Positions 8,320 to 20,033 of a stretch of 64,000 bases of DNA are shown here, in pieces; position 1 is the first letter of the stretch, and every line of letters starts with the position of its first letter. This stretch comes from Cavenderia fasciculata (lineage: Eukaryota; Evosea; Eumycetozoa; Acytosteliales; Cavenderiaceae): the NCBI RefSeq assembly GCF_000203815.1, contig NW_004457734.1:875233-939232 (forward strand). The letters run 5' to 3'. The notes beneath the pieces are model-generated. The model saw only the letters and a list, made by a program, of their open reading frames with translations, was not told the origin of the DNA and ran no database searches. The translations under genes were made by a program, and so were the position numbers.

Positions 8320-10542
8320 ATGGATATTAAAATATTAATATTTAAAAATAGATATATTTTTAAAAAGATTATTAAAGAGAGAAATGAATTGTACAAGACA
8401 TGGTATTGGAAGGAATGTCTGTCGAGACCTTTACATTTGATGATTGCAAATGGAGAGTTTGATATGTTAAAATATTCATTGTCAAAGTACAAAGAACAAC
8501 ACTTTATACTATTGTCGTTTGCATTGCAGAGGTCACAGACGAGCTCGTCAGCAACACCAATACAACCAATCGATGCTGCTGCCTTTGCCAATCGTCTAGA
8601 CATTGCAATCTACTTGCACAACTACTTTTCACAAGAAGAAGAAGAGTCTGACAGGTTTACAAAAGCACTCATTCAAACATCCGACGCTATCAACTATGCT
8701 GCTAGAAACCTAAACTTTGAAATGGTCAAGTTTCTAACAAGTACAGTAAACCTAAATTGGAACAAACAAGCTATATTGTCTGCAATCAATCCAACCGTCA
8801 GTGATGGATTTGATGATCTAGTACTTGAAGAAAGAGGATTAGAAATTATAAAATATTTAATGAAACAAGGTAGATATTATACCTATCGAGATAATAGTAC
8901 AAGTCCAATTTACCAAGCCATTCATTGTGGAAAGAAAAAGATATTAGAGTATCTTGTTGGAGTGTGTATATTGGATGTGGCAGAGTTTGGGTCAGAGAGG
9001 TTACTTGGAACACCACCAATACAAAATCGAGCCTATCATTGTGCTCTAAGATCTGGTGATTTGGAGATGATTGATATCATGTGGGCATTCAAGAGTGCTC
9101 ATCATCCAGGTGACCAAAACAAATATCACGAGTCGTTATTGTCTGCCATTGCCTCCAACAAGATAGAGACCGTCAACCATGTCATTGCCAAGTTTCCATC
9201 GCCACCTCCTCACTTTAAACATTGTGCCTATATAGCGTCACCCTTTTTACCAAATGTTGCCCTCTCTGACCAAATGTTGGATTATATTGTCAATCATAAA
9301 GATATTCAATCTTTAATTCAACTATCAATCGATCCATACATTAAAGAAAATAGAATAGATACTATAACAAAATTTAAAAATCTATTTATGGTCTTTGGAC
9401 AAAATGTAACAGATTTGGTAGAACAAGGAAATATTAGAGTATTGAAACATTTGATCACAAATATTGGTATAAAGATGGGTGAAGGAGTATCTATAGTATC
9501 GGCCATTGAAGCTGGTAATCCAGAGATCCTTCAATTTGTTTATGAAAACAAAATTGCAAAATCTGATCCTTCAAGAGAAGATAAACAAATTAAACAAAGT
9601 AAAATTGTTGTAAAATCATTATGGTATCATTCAACTAGAAAACAACAAATAGATGGTAGTGGTAGATATTTGGAATGTTTAAAATTTGCATTAGATACAA
9701 AGATTGTAGAAGTTAGACATATATTAAATGCATTGGTCTATTGGAATGGAGATAAAGATTTATTCAATACGATTCCACAACTATTACCTTTATTTCAAAA
9801 ACTACATCCAAAAAAGTTGATTGGTATATTGGAGCATAAATTAAAAAATATAGAGTCACCAGTATTGACAAATGTACAATTATATTCAAACTCTTTTACA
9901 GAGAGACAACCATTTAGTCATGGTGTAAAGGAATTAATTGAAATATCGCCAACTGTGGAAATGTATTACAAAAAAGAGTGTGATCAACCATTGGGAGATT
10001 GGGCTTGTGAAAGTGACAATTTGGAGCTAGTACAATACCTAGTATCACTTGGTAATCCAAACCTTTTCACTAAAAAGGCTATAGATATATGTTTATATTA
10101 CAACAAGTCATGTGACGTGTTACAGTATCTATCTAGTAACGTATTCCCCATTCCACTGTCATTTGGTGATCAAATGTTGACGGCTCGATTCATTTCACTA
10201 GACTCGCTACAATTTTTATTTCCAGCAGTGGTAGACTGGTCAACCAAAACAACCATTGTCTCATCAGTCAACAGCCTTGAACATGCCTATAAATCTCAAC
10301 GATACCAAAACATCTACTACGCATTACAACAATTTAAAATTGTATCCCCCAAAGAGAAACCACTCAATCCAGAGGTTACCAACCGAGTTACATGTCCCGT
10401 TCGAGTTGGAGGTGATCTTGGGTATTGGCAAGCTTACCCAATCTATGTACTATTAATTCATAAAAAATTATTATCTTTTTATGATAATAGCCTTCTTTTT
10501 ATTAAAGAAAGAAGATCAAGTGGTCTTCTCTGGTATGCCTAA
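8320..10542 (+). CDS. Ankyrin-repeat protein A
   Basis: Single exon, 740 aa. It belongs to a dictyostelid-specific family of large, degenerate ankyrin proteins. The N terminus (IFKNRYIFKKIIKERNELY) is the family's usual helical start, followed by WKECLSRPLHLMIANGEFDML. Scattered repeats show the pattern A..NLNFEMVKFL, SGDLEMIDIMW and SDNLELVQYLVSLGNP. No other domain is visible. It is about the same length as the paralogue at 14404-16614, and the two align from the first residue. The function is unknown; such repeats normally mediate protein binding. The start at 8320 is the first ATG and matches the paralogue start. Confidence 0.85.
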   Translation: MDIKILIFKNRYIFKKIIKERNELYKTWYWKECLSRPLHLMIANGEFDMLKYSLSKYKEQHFILLSFALQRSQTSSSATPIQPIDAAAFANRLDIAIYLHNYFSQEEEESDRFTKALIQTSDAINYAARNLNFEMVKFLTSTVNLNWNKQAILSAINPTVSDGFDDLVLEERGLEIIKYLMKQGRYYTYRDNSTSPIYQAIHCGKKKILEYLVGVCILDVAEFGSERLLGTPPIQNRAYHCALRSGDLEMIDIMWAFKSAHHPGDQNKYHESLLSAIASNKIETVNHVIAKFPSPPPHFKHCAYIASPFLPNVALSDQMLDYIVNHKDIQSLIQLSIDPYIKENRIDTITKFKNLFMVFGQNVTDLVEQGNIRVLKHLITNIGIKMGEGVSIVSAIEAGNPEILQFVYENKIAKSDPSREDKQIKQSKIVVKSLWYHSTRKQQIDGSGRYLECLKFALDTKIVEVRHILNALVYWNGDKDLFNTIPQLLPLFQKLHPKKLIGILEHKLKNIESPVLTNVQLYSNSFTERQPFSHGVKELIEISPTVEMYYKKECDQPLGDWACESDNLELVQYLVSLGNPNLFTKKAIDICLYYNKSCDVLQYLSSNVFPIPLSFGDQMLTARFISLDSLQFLFPAVVDWSTKTTIVSSVNSLEHAYKSQRYQNIYYALQQFKIVSPKEKPLNPEVTNRVTCPVRVGGDLGYWQAYPIYVLLIHKKLLSFYDNSLLFIKERRSSGLLWYA

Positions 10543-10591
10543 AAATAGAAAAAGAAAAAAGAAAAAAAAGAAATGATTTTGACACACCACA

Positions 10592-10738
10592 ATGATGGAA
10601 TGGCAAGAGAGTGTGTCTCGACCATTGCATGTCTCAAAATGTAGAGATGATAAGGTATTCGTTGCACAAGTTTGCTTATCAACACTTTGCAGTACTAAGA
10701 CCCATTGATGCAGCTGCCTCTAATAATAAAGATTGAGA
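10592..10738 (+). pseudogene. Fragment of ankyrin gene B 5' region
   Basis: About 147 bp starting at AATGGCAAGAGAGTGTGTCT closely match the region of the gene at 14404 that encodes EWQESVSRPLH through RPIDTAAY. Two internal blocks are missing: the codons for the VLIAE region, and the stretch between AVL and RPID. The reading frame is broken and soon stops. It is a dead partial copy of the host gene, left between ankyrin gene A and the TRAF genes, and suggests that the cluster grew by duplication. Confidence 0.75.
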
Positions 10739-10940
10739 AAGAAGTGTTATTATCAAGGTTACAATTTCAAGCTATGTGTGGTGGATATATATGTAATCTC
10801 TTATTGGGGTATTGATTGATTTGCATAAACCCTTGGATAAAACAACCTGTAATATTTTTGAATCAACAAATTAATTAATTTGGACACAACATTCTCATTG
10901 TTCTTTTTTTCATGTCACAATAATAATTTAAATAATTAAC

Positions 10941-12428
10941 ATGGCAGATGAAAATAGTTTATTAGTAGAATCATCGATCACGTTGGAGGAAAGATTGGTT
11001 AATCAAGATTATGCAGACTTTACATGTTATCTCTGTTTGGGATTGGTTAATGACACTAGACAATGCTCTATTGGTCACATTGCATGTTTCGAATGCATCA
11101 AACCATTGACTGAAAAAGAGGGCAATAAATGTCACTGTGGTGAACCAATCAACCTACAGAGCCTGAGTAGAAATTTGGTAGCCAACAATAGGGTAAAAAA
11201 ATTAAAAGTATGTGTATGACGATATTTTTAAATTATTAATATAAACAATAAATGCCCATTTATTATTTATTTAACTTTCTTTCTCTTTAAATTAGGTCTA
11301 TTGTGCCAACCATTTTAGATTGGTGGATGGTAAATGGGAAGAATACCTTGATCAACAAGGATGTAACGAAATAACCACGATCGAACAATCAGAGAGTCAT
11401 CAGAAATCATGTCCACTTAACAAGTATAAATGTAAACATGATGGCTGTGATGCACAGTTGGTCAAAGTGGAATTAGATGTACATGAAGAAGAATGTGTTC
11501 ATCAATTGGTAGAATGTTATTTATGTCAGGAAACATTAAAGTCATTGAATATGAGTGATCATTTACTTGTTATGTGTCCTGAAGTAAATGAAGACTGTTT
11601 AAATGGTTGTGGAGATACTTATCCGAGAAAAACAAGAGATGATCATTTTCAAACTTGTCCCGATCAAATTATATGTTGTCCATTTGGTGATGAAATCTGT
11701 AAAGAAAAGGACAAGAGAAAATATATGGACGCTCATGCTCAAGCTTCTTGGCATATTGCTCAACTTGTAATTAAAACGAATCAAAATAATAAGAAATTAA
11801 AGGTATTAAAGGAAACCTTTAAACATCAATTAAAATTTTATTATAATAGTATTATTAACTATCTCTATCTTTTGTGATATAGGAGGAAAACGACAAACTA
11901 AACAATCTAATGGTGCAATTGGTTATAGATAAAATAGCTTTAGGTAGCCAATTAAACAATCTCATCGGGCAATTGGATAAAGATAAAATAGCTTTAGAAA
12001 GCCAAATAGATCTTTGTATCAAAAAGGTATGTTAATATTAATATTATTGCACACCATCATCCATCTTGTTGTTTCAAATCCAACTAAATATATTCTATTA
12101 ATAAAACAAGAAATCAAAGGAATGGATTATTCCAAGTGACCCTAACTCTAGTGGTTGGCAATCAGATAGTTTCAAAATAAGAGGCTGTACTTTTTATTTT
12201 GATTTGTTGAAAACCACTGGTGCAATGGGTTGGTATGTTAATTCTGACAAACCTGCAGTAATCAATTACACTATTGAAGTAACAGAGAAAGATGGTCTAC
12301 TCTTTACAGAAAAAAAAATGGGTCGGGAAATTAAACAATCTATACATTTCCCATCAATGAGTGCATTCCAAAGAAAATCAGAAACAAATATAAAGCTTAC
12401 CATCGGTGTATTATCATACACTAAATAA
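10941..12428 (+). CDS. RING/TRAF-type zinc finger protein, copy 1
   Basis: Four exons, all in phase 0: 10941-11207, 11296-11802, 11883-12026 and 12111-12428, giving 411 aa. Exon 1 encodes a RING-like finger (CYLC..., CSIGHIACFEC, KCHC). The final pair is CxC rather than CxxC, so the RING is degenerate. Exon 2 carries TRAF-type zinc fingers (CKHDGCD, CYLCQETL, CPFGDEICKEKDKR). Exon 3 is a coiled coil with an internal 18-residue duplication. Exon 4 (EWIIPSDPNSSGW onward) looks like a short MATH/TRAF C-terminal domain. Dictyostelids have many such proteins; most are uncharacterised and some may be ubiquitin ligases. It is a tandem paralogue of the next gene. Confidence 0.85.
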
Positions 12429-12744
12429 AATAAACTCACAACAATTTTAATCTTTTTGCAACAACATTCCCACTCAAATTGGATGAACATTCCAATTCAT
12501 CCATTTATGTCAGAGTGCAATAATGAAACACATGTGTTTCAATATATTTAAGAAGTGTGTTAACAATAATCTCTCATCTCATTGTGGGGTATATTGATTG
12601 ATTTGCTTAAACCCACTTGGATATACATATCTCACTCTGTATATTTATGTTACATCAAACAACAAATTAATTTGATAACACAACAATCTCATTGTTCTTT
12701 TCTCACTCATAATAATAATTAACATTACATTAAAACCTGTAAAC

Positions 12745-14230
12745 ATGGCAGATGAAAATAGTATATTTGTAGAATCATCTATCTCGATGGAGGAAAGATT
12801 GGTTAATCAAGATTACACAGACTTGACATGTTATCTCTGTTTGGGATTGGTATTCGACACTAGACAATGCTCTAACGGTCACATTGCATGTTTAGAATGT
12901 GTCAAGCCATTGACTGAAAAAGTGGGTAGTAAATGTCATTGTGGTGAACCAATCAACCTACAGAGCTTGAGTAAAAGTTTGGTAGCTAACAACAGTGTAA
13001 AAAAATTAGAGGTATGTCATAATAATAATAAAATCATGTTTAAATGGTTTCAATATTTATTATTAATTTATTAATATGCATTAAATTATAATAATAAAAT
13101 ACATTTAAATTTCATTCCCTTTAGGTCTATTGTGAAAACCATTTTAGATTAATAAATGGCAAATGGGAAGAATACCTTGATCAACAAGGATGCAATGAAA
13201 TAACCACAATTGAGCAATCAGAGAGTCATCAGAAATCATGTCCATTTAATAAGTATTTATGTCAACATGATGGCTGTGATGTAGAGTTGGTCAGAGTGGA
13301 ATTAGATGTACATGAAAAAGGATGTGTTCATCGATTGGTAAAATGTGATTTATGTCAGGAAACATTAAAGTCAGTGAATATGAATGGTCATATTGTTGCT
13401 CTTTGTCCCGAAATAAATGAAGAGTGTTTAAATGGTTGTGGAGATACTTATCCGAGAAAAACAAGAGATGATCATATTCAAACTTGTCCCGATCAAATGA
13501 TAGGTTGCCCATTTGGTGATGAAATATGTAAAGAAAAGGACAAGAGAAAATATATGGACGCTCATGCTCAGGCTTCTTGGCATATTGCTCAACTTGTAAT
13601 TAAAACAAATCAAAATAATAAGGAATTAAAGGTATATATAGGAGATTTAAAAATCAATTAAAAATTTTATTGTATTAATCAATATCTCTCTCGATCTTTT
13701 GTGTAAATATAGGAGGAAAACGACAAGCTAAACAATCTAATCGAGCAATTGGATTATGATATGATGGTTTTAGAGACACAATTAGATCTTTGTATCAAAA
13801 AGGTATGTTAATATTAATATTATTTATTTATTACAAGACATTTTTGATGTTTCAAATCTAACTAGATTTATTTCTATTATTAATAAACAAGAAATCAATG
13901 GAATGGATTATTCCAAGTGACCCCAAAGCCAGTACCTGGAAATCAAATCGTTTCCAAATAAGAGGTTGTACTTTTTATTTAGATTTTGGGAGAAACCTTT
14001 CAGGTGCAATGAATTGGTATATATTTATCGACAAACCTGCAGCAATCAATTACACTATTGAAGTAACAGAGAAAGATGGTCCACCCTTCACAAAAAAAAA
14101 AATGAGTAAGGAAATTAACCGATTTTTACAAATCTCATCAATGAGTGCATTCCAAAGAAAATCAGAAACAAAGATAAAGCTTACCATCGGTGTATTATCA
14201 TACACTAAACCACTGCCACAAACATACTAA
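12745..14230 (+). CDS. RING/TRAF-type zinc finger protein, copy 2
   Basis: Four exons with the same phases as copy 1: 12745-13011, 13125-13631, 13713-13802 and 13892-14230, giving 400 aa. Domain order is a degenerate RING (CYLC, CSNGHIACLEC, KCHC), TRAF zinc fingers (CDLCQETL, CPFGDEICKEKDKR), a short coiled coil, and a MATH-like C-terminal domain. Exons 1 and 2 have exactly the same length as in copy 1. Exon 3 is 54 nt shorter because it lacks the coiled-coil duplication, and exon 4 has a longer end (KPLPQTY). Upstream DNA also matches copy 1 (GATTGATTTGC, CTCATTGTTCTTTT), so the promoter was duplicated too. Confidence 0.85.
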
Positions 14231-14403
14231 TCTTTTTGGACAAAATCAAAAGTCAATCAAATACTAATACATTCAAGCCCAAGAGAAAAATAAAAATAGA
14301 TATTTTTTTTAAAAGTCTTTTTCTTTTTATTTTCTGATTTTTCTTTTCAAAAAGCACACACCCAGTACTTTTAAAAGTGATTAATATTCTATTCTTTTTA
14401 ATC

Positions 14404-16614
14404 ATGGAATTTATAGAAATAACTTTAAAGAATCATTATTTATTACAAAAGATATTAAAATGTAGAAAGGAATTGGTGAATAGTTTGGAATGGCAAGAAA
14501 GTGTGTCTAGACCATTGCATGTATTAATTGCAGAGCAAAATGTAGAGATGCTGAGATACTCTTTGCACAAGTTTGCTTATCAACACTTTGCAGTACTCTC
14601 ACATGCAATTAAAAATCAATCATCCAATTTATACTCTTCAAACATTCCCATACGTCCCATTGATACGGCTGCCTATGTCAATCGTCTAGATATTCTAAAG
14701 TATCTACATAAAAGATTAGACAAGGTAAAAGAAGAATTCTTTGGTGCACATGTTGGTGATAAATACAATATCTTAATATCACAAGATGCTATTAGTTGGG
14801 CTGCCAGACACTCAAATCTAGAGATGGTTCAATACCTAGCACAAGAATTAAAATGGTCAACTATAACCGACTCAATCATTATTGATGCTATCAATGGTCC
14901 TTCTGGTGGTCTTGATATTATCAAATATCTTAAATCTACAACAACTACCAATTGGGCATTTAAAGATGATGCACTTGGTCCAATTTATAGTGCCATTTCA
15001 AGAGGTGACATTGGAATAGATTCACTTTGCTATTTGGTTCAAGTGTGTACGTTGGAAACTGTTAAAAAGAGTCAAGACGACACACACATTGTCGGCTCTA
15101 GTTTGGTTGCAAATAGAGCATTCCATCATGCCATCAGATCAAGTAATCATAGAGCCATCGAAATTATTTATAACCGAGGTGATGGTATATACAATGAAGA
15201 AGGTGATGAATATAGTTATTGGGAGGCAATCATATCAGCAATCACTTCAAATAATTTAGAAACTATTCATTTTATAATTGATTTATTTAAATTAAAACAT
15301 GAATCAGCTCTTCCTCCAACCAAAAATATTAGAACACCAACACCATTCCTTCAAGACATTGTATTATCAAAAAATATATTAGAATATATACAAAACTTAT
15401 CATCAACCTCTTCAAATTTGATAAGTTTTAAATTTAATTTAAATGTATATATTAATAATGGTAGATTAGATTTGGTAGAATATTTATTAAATAATAATAT
15501 GGCGTATAAAGTATTTGATCCAACAGAGTTGGTTGAAAAAGGAGATTTAACGACAATGCTTCATTTGACAAACAAAGTTAAACTACCAACCTCTCAAAAA
15601 GTATCGATTCTGTCGGCCATTGAAACCGGTAATCTTAAAATGATGCAACACGTTTACAAGAATCTAATGAGAATCGATCCATCTCGGGAAGACAAAGAAA
15701 CCAAACAAAATAAATTGGCTCTCAAATTACTTTGGTATAATACAACTAGAAAACAACAACAAGAAAAAGATGGTAGTGGTAGTGATGGTAGTGGAGGATA
15801 TTTGGAATGTTTAAAATTTGCAGTTGATAATCAAATTATAGATTTAAATAATATAGCAAATTCTTTGGTCTATTGGAATGGAGATAAAGAGTTGATTGAA
15901 AAGATACCAACACTAGTTAAACATTTAAAAAAGAATCAACCAAAAAGAATGGTATCGGTTTTACAATTCAAACTTGAAAACAATGAATCACCAACATTGA
16001 CCTACAACCAACTGTTTAGTAATACTTTTACCAATAGACCATCGTTTTATCATGGAACAAAAGAGATTATCGAAATATTCAAGTCGTATTTTGAATCATC
16101 GATTCAATGTTGTCATCCATTGGGTGATTGGGCATGTCACAATGAAGATTTGGATTTGATCAAATACTTGGTATCAATTGGCAACCCTGCACTTTTCACT
16201 AAAAAAGCAATCGACAATTGTCTACGATACCACAAATCACCAGAGATTTTACAATACCTCATGGACAATGTATTTCAAAATGTAGAACCAACTTTGGAAC
16301 AATTATGTATATCAAGAAATATGTCTATTCAATCATTATTATTAAATTCATATCCTTGGCTGTCAAGTACTTTAGAATCTGCTAGTGTGGCAACCTTTCA
16401 AACTCTATTTCAACAATCGTACATTTCAAAACAATACTGTAATATTTTTCATTTATTGGATCATCCAAATGGAAAAAAAGTGCACTACTCTTTACCACAA
16501 TATACTTTCATGTCATCGGATCCTCTTGATCCTTCTATTAATAGTTTTTGGAAAACTTGTTATCCAATTATTATTTTAATTAGATATTTTAATATTACTC
16601 CAAAATTATGGTAA
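14404..16614 (+). CDS. Ankyrin-repeat protein B
   Basis: Single exon of 736 aa from the ATG at 14404. An in-frame ATG at 14377 would add nine residues, but 14404 (MEFIEITLKNHYLLQKILK) aligns with the start of paralogue A, so it is preferred. The family N-terminal helix is followed by WQESVSRPLHVLIAEQNVEML and degenerate ankyrin units (HSNLEMVQYLAQE, NGRLDLVEYLLNNN, NEDLDLIKYLVSIGNP). Compared with A it has an extra Gly/Ser-Asp stretch (KDGSGSDGSGGYLECL). No catalytic domain is present. It closes the duplication cluster that begins at 8320. Confidence 0.85.
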   Translation: MEFIEITLKNHYLLQKILKCRKELVNSLEWQESVSRPLHVLIAEQNVEMLRYSLHKFAYQHFAVLSHAIKNQSSNLYSSNIPIRPIDTAAYVNRLDILKYLHKRLDKVKEEFFGAHVGDKYNILISQDAISWAARHSNLEMVQYLAQELKWSTITDSIIIDAINGPSGGLDIIKYLKSTTTTNWAFKDDALGPIYSAISRGDIGIDSLCYLVQVCTLETVKKSQDDTHIVGSSLVANRAFHHAIRSSNHRAIEIIYNRGDGIYNEEGDEYSYWEAIISAITSNNLETIHFIIDLFKLKHESALPPTKNIRTPTPFLQDIVLSKNILEYIQNLSSTSSNLISFKFNLNVYINNGRLDLVEYLLNNNMAYKVFDPTELVEKGDLTTMLHLTNKVKLPTSQKVSILSAIETGNLKMMQHVYKNLMRIDPSREDKETKQNKLALKLLWYNTTRKQQQEKDGSGSDGSGGYLECLKFAVDNQIIDLNNIANSLVYWNGDKELIEKIPTLVKHLKKNQPKRMVSVLQFKLENNESPTLTYNQLFSNTFTNRPSFYHGTKEIIEIFKSYFESSIQCCHPLGDWACHNEDLDLIKYLVSIGNPALFTKKAIDNCLRYHKSPEILQYLMDNVFQNVEPTLEQLCISRNMSIQSLLLNSYPWLSSTLESASVATFQTLFQQSYISKQYCNIFHLLDHPNGKKVHYSLPQYTFMSSDPLDPSINSFWKTCYPIIILIRYFNITPKLW

Positions 16615-16907
16615 ATAGAAAAAATAAATAAATAAATCGATTCAAGAGAGAGATTGAAATATCCTTTAATAAAGAATGAAATTTCGGGTTTAACCGTATA
16701 CCGGTAAAAAAAAAAAAAAAGAATCAATGATACTTGTTTCCATTTTTGGATGTTTGTAGCGAGTTTGACAGTGTCAGTGAAATTGACACTATTTTTTTTT
16801 TCATTAATTTTTTTGTTTGCAATTGACCTGCAACCTGGTTTCATTATCTGTTTTACTCTTTTTAGTTCTTATTGTTTTTATTATTATTATTATTATATAA
16901 AAAAGAG

Positions 16908-18351
16908 ATGTCATACGAATCTAGAATTAACATTTTAAGCAATCACCTTTCAACTGGTGTTGTTCATCAAGATGAATATTTATCTTCAAATCCAACTTCT
17001 GCAAAGGGTATAAAGAAACATAGAGAGAGAATAGAGAATAGAGAATAGAAAAAGAGACTAATATATATAAACAAACGTTTTTATTTTTACTTCTTTAGGA
17101 GCCAAGAGTGGAGATGATATTGTAATTGTAGCACCATTCCGTACAGCAGTTGCCAAGGCAAAGAGAGGAGGATTCAAGGATACTTCACCAGATGATATTC
17201 TTGCACCAGTCATTAAACATATTCTCAAGGTTACAAAGATTGATCCATCATTGATTACTGATGTTGTTATGGGTTCAGTTTTACCAAGATCTTCTCAAGT
17301 ATGAAACAAAATCAAATCAAGCAAACGAATCGAATCAAATCGTCTTACATTTTCTTTTATTTTCTTATATTTTTTATTTTAGGGTGCAACAGAAATTAGA
17401 GTAGCATCATTAATTGGAGGATTACCAAAGGAGTCAGCATGTATGACAGTAAATAGACAATGTTCATCTGGTCTTCAAGCTATTGCTAATGTTGCAGCTG
17501 CTGTTGCTGCTGGACACTATGAGGTTGGTTTGGCCGGTGGTGTCGAGTCGATGACTTTGAACCCAATGTCATGGGAAGGTCAATTCAATGAGGTTGCCAT
17601 GAACGATCCAGTTGCAAGCGGATGTTACAATACTATGGGTCAAACCAGCGAAAACGTTGCCGAGCGATTCAACATTTCACGTAAAGAACAAGACGAGTTT
17701 GCTGTCTTGTCTCACAAAAAGGCTGGTGCCGCTCAAGCTGCCGGCAAGTTCAAGGACGAGATTGTCCCAGTCACTGTAAAGACTGAAGATGGCAAGGAAG
17801 TTGTCATTGACAAGGATGAAGGTATCCGTGTCCAAACCACCGTTGCCGATCTTGCCAAGCTCAAGCCAGCCTTCAAGGAAGGTGGTAGCACCACTGCCGG
17901 TAACTCGTCGCAATTGAGTGACGGTGCCGCTGCCTGTTTGGTCATGAAGCGTTCAACTGCTCAACGTCTTGGTCTCCAAGTCGCCCTCATTTTCAGATCA
18001 TTTGTTGCTGTCGGTGTCGAGCCAGCCATCATGGGTGTTGGTCCAGCCGCCGCTATCCCAGCCGCCGTCAAAAAGGCCGGTCTCTCCCTCGCCGACATTG
18101 ACGTCTATGAAATCAACGAAGCCTTTGCCTCGCAAGCCTACTACTCGATCAAACACCTCAACATTCCAATGGAAAAGGTCAATCCAAACGGAGGAGGTAT
18201 TGCCTTGGGTCATCCACTCGGTTGTACCGGTGCTCGTATGACTGCCACCCTCTACAATGAACTTAAACGTCGTAATGCTCGTTATGGTGTTGTTTCAATG
18301 TGTATTGGTACTGGTATGGGTGCTGCTGCCGTTTTTGAAAAGGAAAACTAG
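16908..18351 (+). CDS. Peroxisomal 3-ketoacyl-CoA thiolase
   Basis: Three exons: 16908-17007, 17099-17298 and 17383-18351, giving 422 aa. The enzyme cleaves 3-ketoacyl-CoA with CoA in the last step of fatty-acid beta-oxidation. The nucleophilic Cys is in RQCSSGLQ (about C127). The catalytic His lies in GGGIALGHPLGCTGAR and the second active Cys in CIGTGMG; NEAFA is also present. Exon 1 encodes RINILSNHL, a textbook PTS2 peroxisomal signal that would be missed without the first exon. Length fits the ACAA1/POT1 type (about 420 aa). Exon 3 shifts toward C-ending codons (GCC, GTC, CTC), as in highly expressed dictyostelid genes. Convergent with the Era gene. Confidence 0.93.
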
Positions 18352-18436
18352 AAAAATATTTTGTACAAAAAAATAAATAATAAACAAAGTTTAATAATTA
18401 AATAATAATTCTTTATTTCTTTTAATTCTCCATTTT

Positions 18437-19842
18437 TTAATCATCATCTAAAGGAATATTCTTTTTAACTTTAACAGTTAGGAATAAATGAACACGACGA
18501 TTAAATACTTTTTCCAAATCTTTTTTAGCTTCTAGGTAGATTGATTTGATGGTACGACCACCAGCACCGAGAATGGCAGATTTGTGAGAATCCTTTTGGA
18601 CGATGAGATCGTGATCGATACGTAGATCTCCATTGGAAAAGTTTGTCCAACCGACCATTGCTTGTTGTACGGCGTATGGGATTTCTTGACGCATACGTTC
18701 ATACACCTTTTCTTTTATGATTTCACTTGCACGAAAGATTTCAGTTTGATCAGTCTTTGATTCATCGTCAAATTCCCAATCTCCTTCAACTGCACGTGCC
18801 AACAAACTACCCTTTAAATCACCAACATGAATATTATTGGTTGCTGAAATGATAAAAGTATCTGAAAAGATTGATCCTTCGTTTAGTCGACTGATCAATC
18901 TAAGTAGATCCTCTTTTCTAACGATTAAATCAACCTTGTTTAAAACCAATATAAATTCTTTGACTCTATCAATATCGTCCTGTTGTTGTTGAATCATTTT
19001 CATTTCTTTTAATAGATCCAACATTTGTGATTCCAACAAAGTGACAATATGAGATGTATCGGTGGTTGTTAGAGCAGATGAAGCAGAACCAACGGTTGGT
19101 GAGAATTCGGATTGATGTGCTCCAGCGTCTACCACCAACAATACTACATCGGCCTCTTTTACCACACTCCATGCCATATTTACAAATTCTCTAATCTTTC
19201 CTTTCATTTCAAAGTGTTTAATGATACCAGGTGTATCGTGAAACACCAATTGTGTCTTGTCCTCTGTCAAAATACCAATGATATTGTCTCGAGTAGTATG
19301 TTCTCTACTAGATACCGCACAAATCTTTTCTCCAATAATAGTATTGACCAATGATGATTTACCTGCATTTGGTGCTCCAATCACCGCCACATTTAATCTT
19401 TTACTACCTTCTACTTTTTTTGGTTCTTTTGTCATTGTTTCCATTTCATATATTGCTTAAAATAGAAAAGAGGTAAGTAAATAAATATGATCTATATATA
19501 TATATATCTTATATCTTTTTACATACAAGGAGGAGTAATATTATAATTTCTAACAACTCTTTGATATTGACGAGGTGAAGTTATTAGATCTTCTTCTTTT
19601 TGTTTAACAATCTTTTGTTTTAAATCTTCCAATTCCTTTTTCTTTGGATCTAATGTTTTAGGTTCATATCTATGAATTAATGCATAATCTCTTTTTATAT
19701 ATAAATCATTACTTGTATTATCTTTTCTATATGAAAACAAGTTTGTTGAATGAGTAGTAATGATGTTGGTTTGAATTAAAGTTTTACATATTGATTTAAA
19801 TGATGATTCTAAACAACATTTACTTGTTATTGATGATATCAT
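18437..19842 (-). CDS. Era-like GTPase, probably mitochondrial
   Basis: Two exons on the minus strand: 19842-19527 and 19455-18437, giving 444 aa. Exon 1 encodes about 105 residues rich in Ser, Thr and Lys, acting as a likely mitochondrial presequence and linker. Exon 2 encodes an Era G domain with G1 GAPNAGKSS (about residue 132), HTTRDN switch, G3 DTPG, G4 NKVD and G5 SATN. A C-terminal KH domain carries the GxxGxxI signature (GAGGRTIKSI). Bacterial Era and mitochondrial ERAL1 bind the 3' end of small-subunit rRNA during ribosome assembly. The splice (GTATGT ... TTTTAAG) joins exon 1 in frame (NITPP-SIYEMETMTK). Confidence 0.9.
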
Positions 19843-20033
19843 CTTTTATAGATCACTCTCTACTCTTCTCTCTCTCTTCTTTCTATATCTTTTAAAAAAG
19901 AAATATAAATCTCAAAGAGATTGATTGCTTCTAATATTATTCGTTCGTTTTTTTTTTTTTTTATTTTAATTTTGGAGTCAGATTTTGAAATCAGAGAAAA
20001 GTGATTCTTTTATTTATTTCATTTTGTAGTTTA

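Noticed and set aside
17969-18241. Frames overlapping the thiolase gene on both strands
   Set aside because: Shadows of a GC-richer exon; the thiolase frame explains the region.
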